Source: Lentisphaerota bacterium (lineage in GTDB: Bacteria > Verrucomicrobiota > Lentisphaeria > Victivallales > Victivallaceae). From it: a stretch of DNA of 32,309 bases. Under the pieces are notes generated by a model. That model made no database searches. It saw only the letters and a list, made by a program, of their open reading frames with translations, and was not told where the DNA came from. Shown piece by piece: positions 30,956-32,309 of this stretch (position 1 is its first letter; every line of letters starts with the position of its first letter). The position numbers and the translations under genes are program-made. The stretch lies in contig SUVS01000033.1 in assembly GCA_015061885.1 (NCBI GenBank), positions 1 to 32,309 on the forward strand, written 5' to 3'.

Positions 30956-32125
30956 ATGGCTTACGTCATTCCGAAAAACGAGTATTTTGAACGCATTGCC
31001 AAATTTCAGGCCAATATCAAGGCCGCCGGTTTGGATGCCTGTCTGGTACATGGTACCGAATCAGATTTTGCCAATGTGCGTTATCTTTCTGAATATTGGC
31101 CGACCTTTGAACAGGCCGGTGTATTCGTGCCCGCTGAAGGCGATGCCGTACTGCTGATCGGCCCCGAAAGTTACAAGTATGCCGTCGGCAGAAGTGTTTT
31201 GAGCAAGGTTGCTCTGATGCTCAACTACCGCGAATCCGCCGAACCGGATTACCCCGGCATTGACCTTGCCACCTATCCGGAAGTTGTCAAGATGGCAATG
31301 GGCAATAAAAAACTCAAGAAGCTCGGTCTGGTCGGTACTGCGGTCATGACCAAACCCACACTCGACGCCGTAGCCAATCAGCTCCCCGGTGTGGAAGTCG
31401 TGGTTGCCGATGATGTCTTCCGCGAACTCCGCTGGGTCAAGAGCGAAAACGAACTCAACTGCCACCGCAAAGCGTTCAAGGTTGCCGAAAAAGCAGTCGC
31501 CGCCATGCTCAACGAACTGAAACCCGGCATGACTGAATTCCAGGCTATCGGTATAGCACAGCGCGAAATCTACGCCAACGGCGGTGAATACGAAGGCCAC
31601 AGTCTGTACTGCTTCGGCGGCGACCGTACCAGCAATGGTATCAGCCGTCCCACCGGTGCCAAACTCAAGAAAAACGAAATCATCCAGCTCAACATCGGTG
31701 CCCGCGTCGGCGGTTACTCAAGCTCCATCGGTATTCCGGTTTACTTCGGCAAGCTGCCCAAGGAACAGATGGCTCTCGTGGAATTCGGTCTGCGTGCCCA
31801 CAAATACACCTTTGAACTGATGAAAGCCGGTGTCGAAGCCTCCAGCATTGCCCAGGATTACTACGATTGGGGTTGTGCCGAAGGCTGGAAAGACTACATG
31901 CTCTACGGTCCAGTCCACGGTCTGGGCATCATGGAAACCGAAAGCCCCTGGATCGAAACCACCAGCAAATATAAGCTGAAAGAAAACATGACCTACCAGA
32001 TCGACACCTTCTTTACCGGTAACGGTTACGGTCTGCGTTGGGAACGCGGCTGTATCATCACCAAAGACGGCTGCGAACTCCTGAGCAAGAAGTTCATGAG
32101 CCTCAAGGATTGCAAACTCGACTGA
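30956..32125 (+). CDS. M24 (Xaa-Pro aminopeptidase/creatinase) fold protein with degenerate metal site
   Basis: 389 residues with an N-terminal creatinase-N-like domain (about 1-150) and a C-terminal pita-bread domain. Metal ligands of canonical M24 enzymes are Asp, Asp, His, Glu, Glu. Here the aligned positions read Asn246 (LNIGARVGGY), Ser257, His321 (VHGLGI), Asp350 (YQIDTFF) and Glu363 (RWERG), so three of five are replaced. It is therefore likely to be a creatinase-like hydrolase that does not need two metals, or an inactive homologue. GGAGG precedes the ATG. It closes the deacetylase/mutarotase operon and is followed by a terminator. No signal peptide. Confidence 0.8.
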   Translation: MAYVIPKNEYFERIAKFQANIKAAGLDACLVHGTESDFANVRYLSEYWPTFEQAGVFVPAEGDAVLLIGPESYKYAVGRSVLSKVALMLNYRESAEPDYPGIDLATYPEVVKMAMGNKKLKKLGLVGTAVMTKPTLDAVANQLPGVEVVVADDVFRELRWVKSENELNCHRKAFKVAEKAVAAMLNELKPGMTEFQAIGIAQREIYANGGEYEGHSLYCFGGDRTSNGISRPTGAKLKKNEIIQLNIGARVGGYSSSIGIPVYFGKLPKEQMALVEFGLRAHKYTFELMKAGVEASSIAQDYYDWGCAEGWKDYMLYGPVHGLGIMETESPWIETTSKYKLKENMTYQIDTFFTGNGYGLRWERGCIITKDGCELLSKKFMSLKDCKLD

Positions 32126-32144
32126 TAAATCGTTTGCAAACAAC

Positions 32145-32179
32145 AAAAAAGCGGTTTCATTGGCGAAACCGCTTTTTTT
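32145..32179 (+). terminator. Intrinsic terminator after the M24 gene
   Basis: A perfect stem of the GCGGTTTC/GAAACCGC type with flanking A/T pairs (32145-32158 with 32165-32178), a 6-base loop and a run of seven T on plus (32173-32179). Confidence 0.92.
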
Positions 32180-32185
32180 ATGCAA

Positions 32186-32309
32186 TAGAGGTGATTTCAA
32201 AAGTCATTCAAAACAAAGGCAAAGAGCAGAACCACAGTCCGGTGAAAGGTAGTTTGCGGCAGCTACCCGTAGCGGTAACTGCCGGAAACGCCCCTTTTGC
32301 CGGGCGAAG
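32186..32309 (+). promoter_or_regulatory. Possible cobalamin riboswitch, partial
   Basis: The plus-strand RNA contains CCGGTGAAA (32239-32247) and GCAGCTACCCGTAGCGGTAA (32259-32278), which resemble the conserved core of B12 riboswitches (GGTGAAAATCC... and GCAGCCCCCGC-ACGGTAA), in the right order and about the right spacing. A GCCGGAAACGCCCC segment and a G/C-rich stem start follow, and the window ends. Only the 5' part is present, so a gene for cobalamin transport or synthesis is expected to the right. Recognition is by eye. Confidence 0.5.

Noticed and set aside
29074..31051. Long minus-strand open frames opposite the deacetylase/mutarotase/M24 operon
   Set aside because: Antisense to genes with complete motifs and ribosome-binding sites; the translations show no domain.
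32186..32309. Right-edge RNA as RNase P RNA or tmRNA
   Set aside because: The GAGGAAAGTCCGGGC core of RNase P RNA and the GGGGCTGAT start of tmRNA are absent; the cobalamin riboswitch core fits better.

Overview
The window looks like a chromosome segment from a Lentisphaerae (Victivallis-like) bacterium of the PVC group. This is inferred from three things: two pseudopilin genes with the long [25 protein letters not shown] N-terminus and an H-X9-DG-like tail, both coupled to secreted glycoside hydrolases; the 5' end of a 16S rRNA; and the style of the secreted CBM/GH proteins. No insertion sequence, CRISPR array, tRNA or phage gene was seen.

Layout. Bases 1-108 are the 5' end of a 16S rRNA gene on the minus strand. 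It is driven from a 106-bp tandem repeat carrying three, perhaps four, sigma70-type promoters (about 270-660). Next comes a polysaccharide-degradation locus (695-8076): on minus, a pseudopilin and a large secreted GH123-like plus sialidase-like protein; on plus, a divergent AraC regulator and a secreted beta-propeller glycosidase-like protein. A bidirectional terminator lies at about 8082-8126.

From about 22.1 kb down to 8.1 kb everything is on the minus strand with short gaps or overlaps, probably one or a few long transcripts. In order of transcription: a small exported protein; a large membrane SPFH protein with a His/Glu-rich insert; an HflC-like protein split by a -1 frame change; an HflK-like protein; a P1B-type metal ATPase with a CPG motif; an ABC ATPase, ABC-2 permease and membrane-anchored partner; a CNNM/CorC-type CBS protein; a lipoprotein; a small conserved-looking protein; and a YjbQ-family protein. 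The three SPFH proteins plus the P-type ATPase look like a membrane-scaffolded metal-transport module and are the best candidate here for an undescribed system.

From 22.2 to 29 kb there is a LacI regulator with a GT2 glycosyltransferase (minus). Divergent from it, a GntR/LacI-type hybrid regulator with a consensus promoter leads into a pseudopilin, a stand-alone CBM-like protein and a CBM-GH123-like protein. This repeats the regulator-pseudopilin-secreted hydrolase arrangement of the first locus. From 29.1 to 32.1 kb a tight plus-strand operon encodes three proteins without signal peptides: a NodB-type deacetylase, a mutarotase-fold protein and an M24 peptidase-fold protein with a degenerate metal site. 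The right edge, after a strong terminator, holds what looks like the start of a cobalamin riboswitch.

All family calls come from reading motifs by eye. No database search was run.
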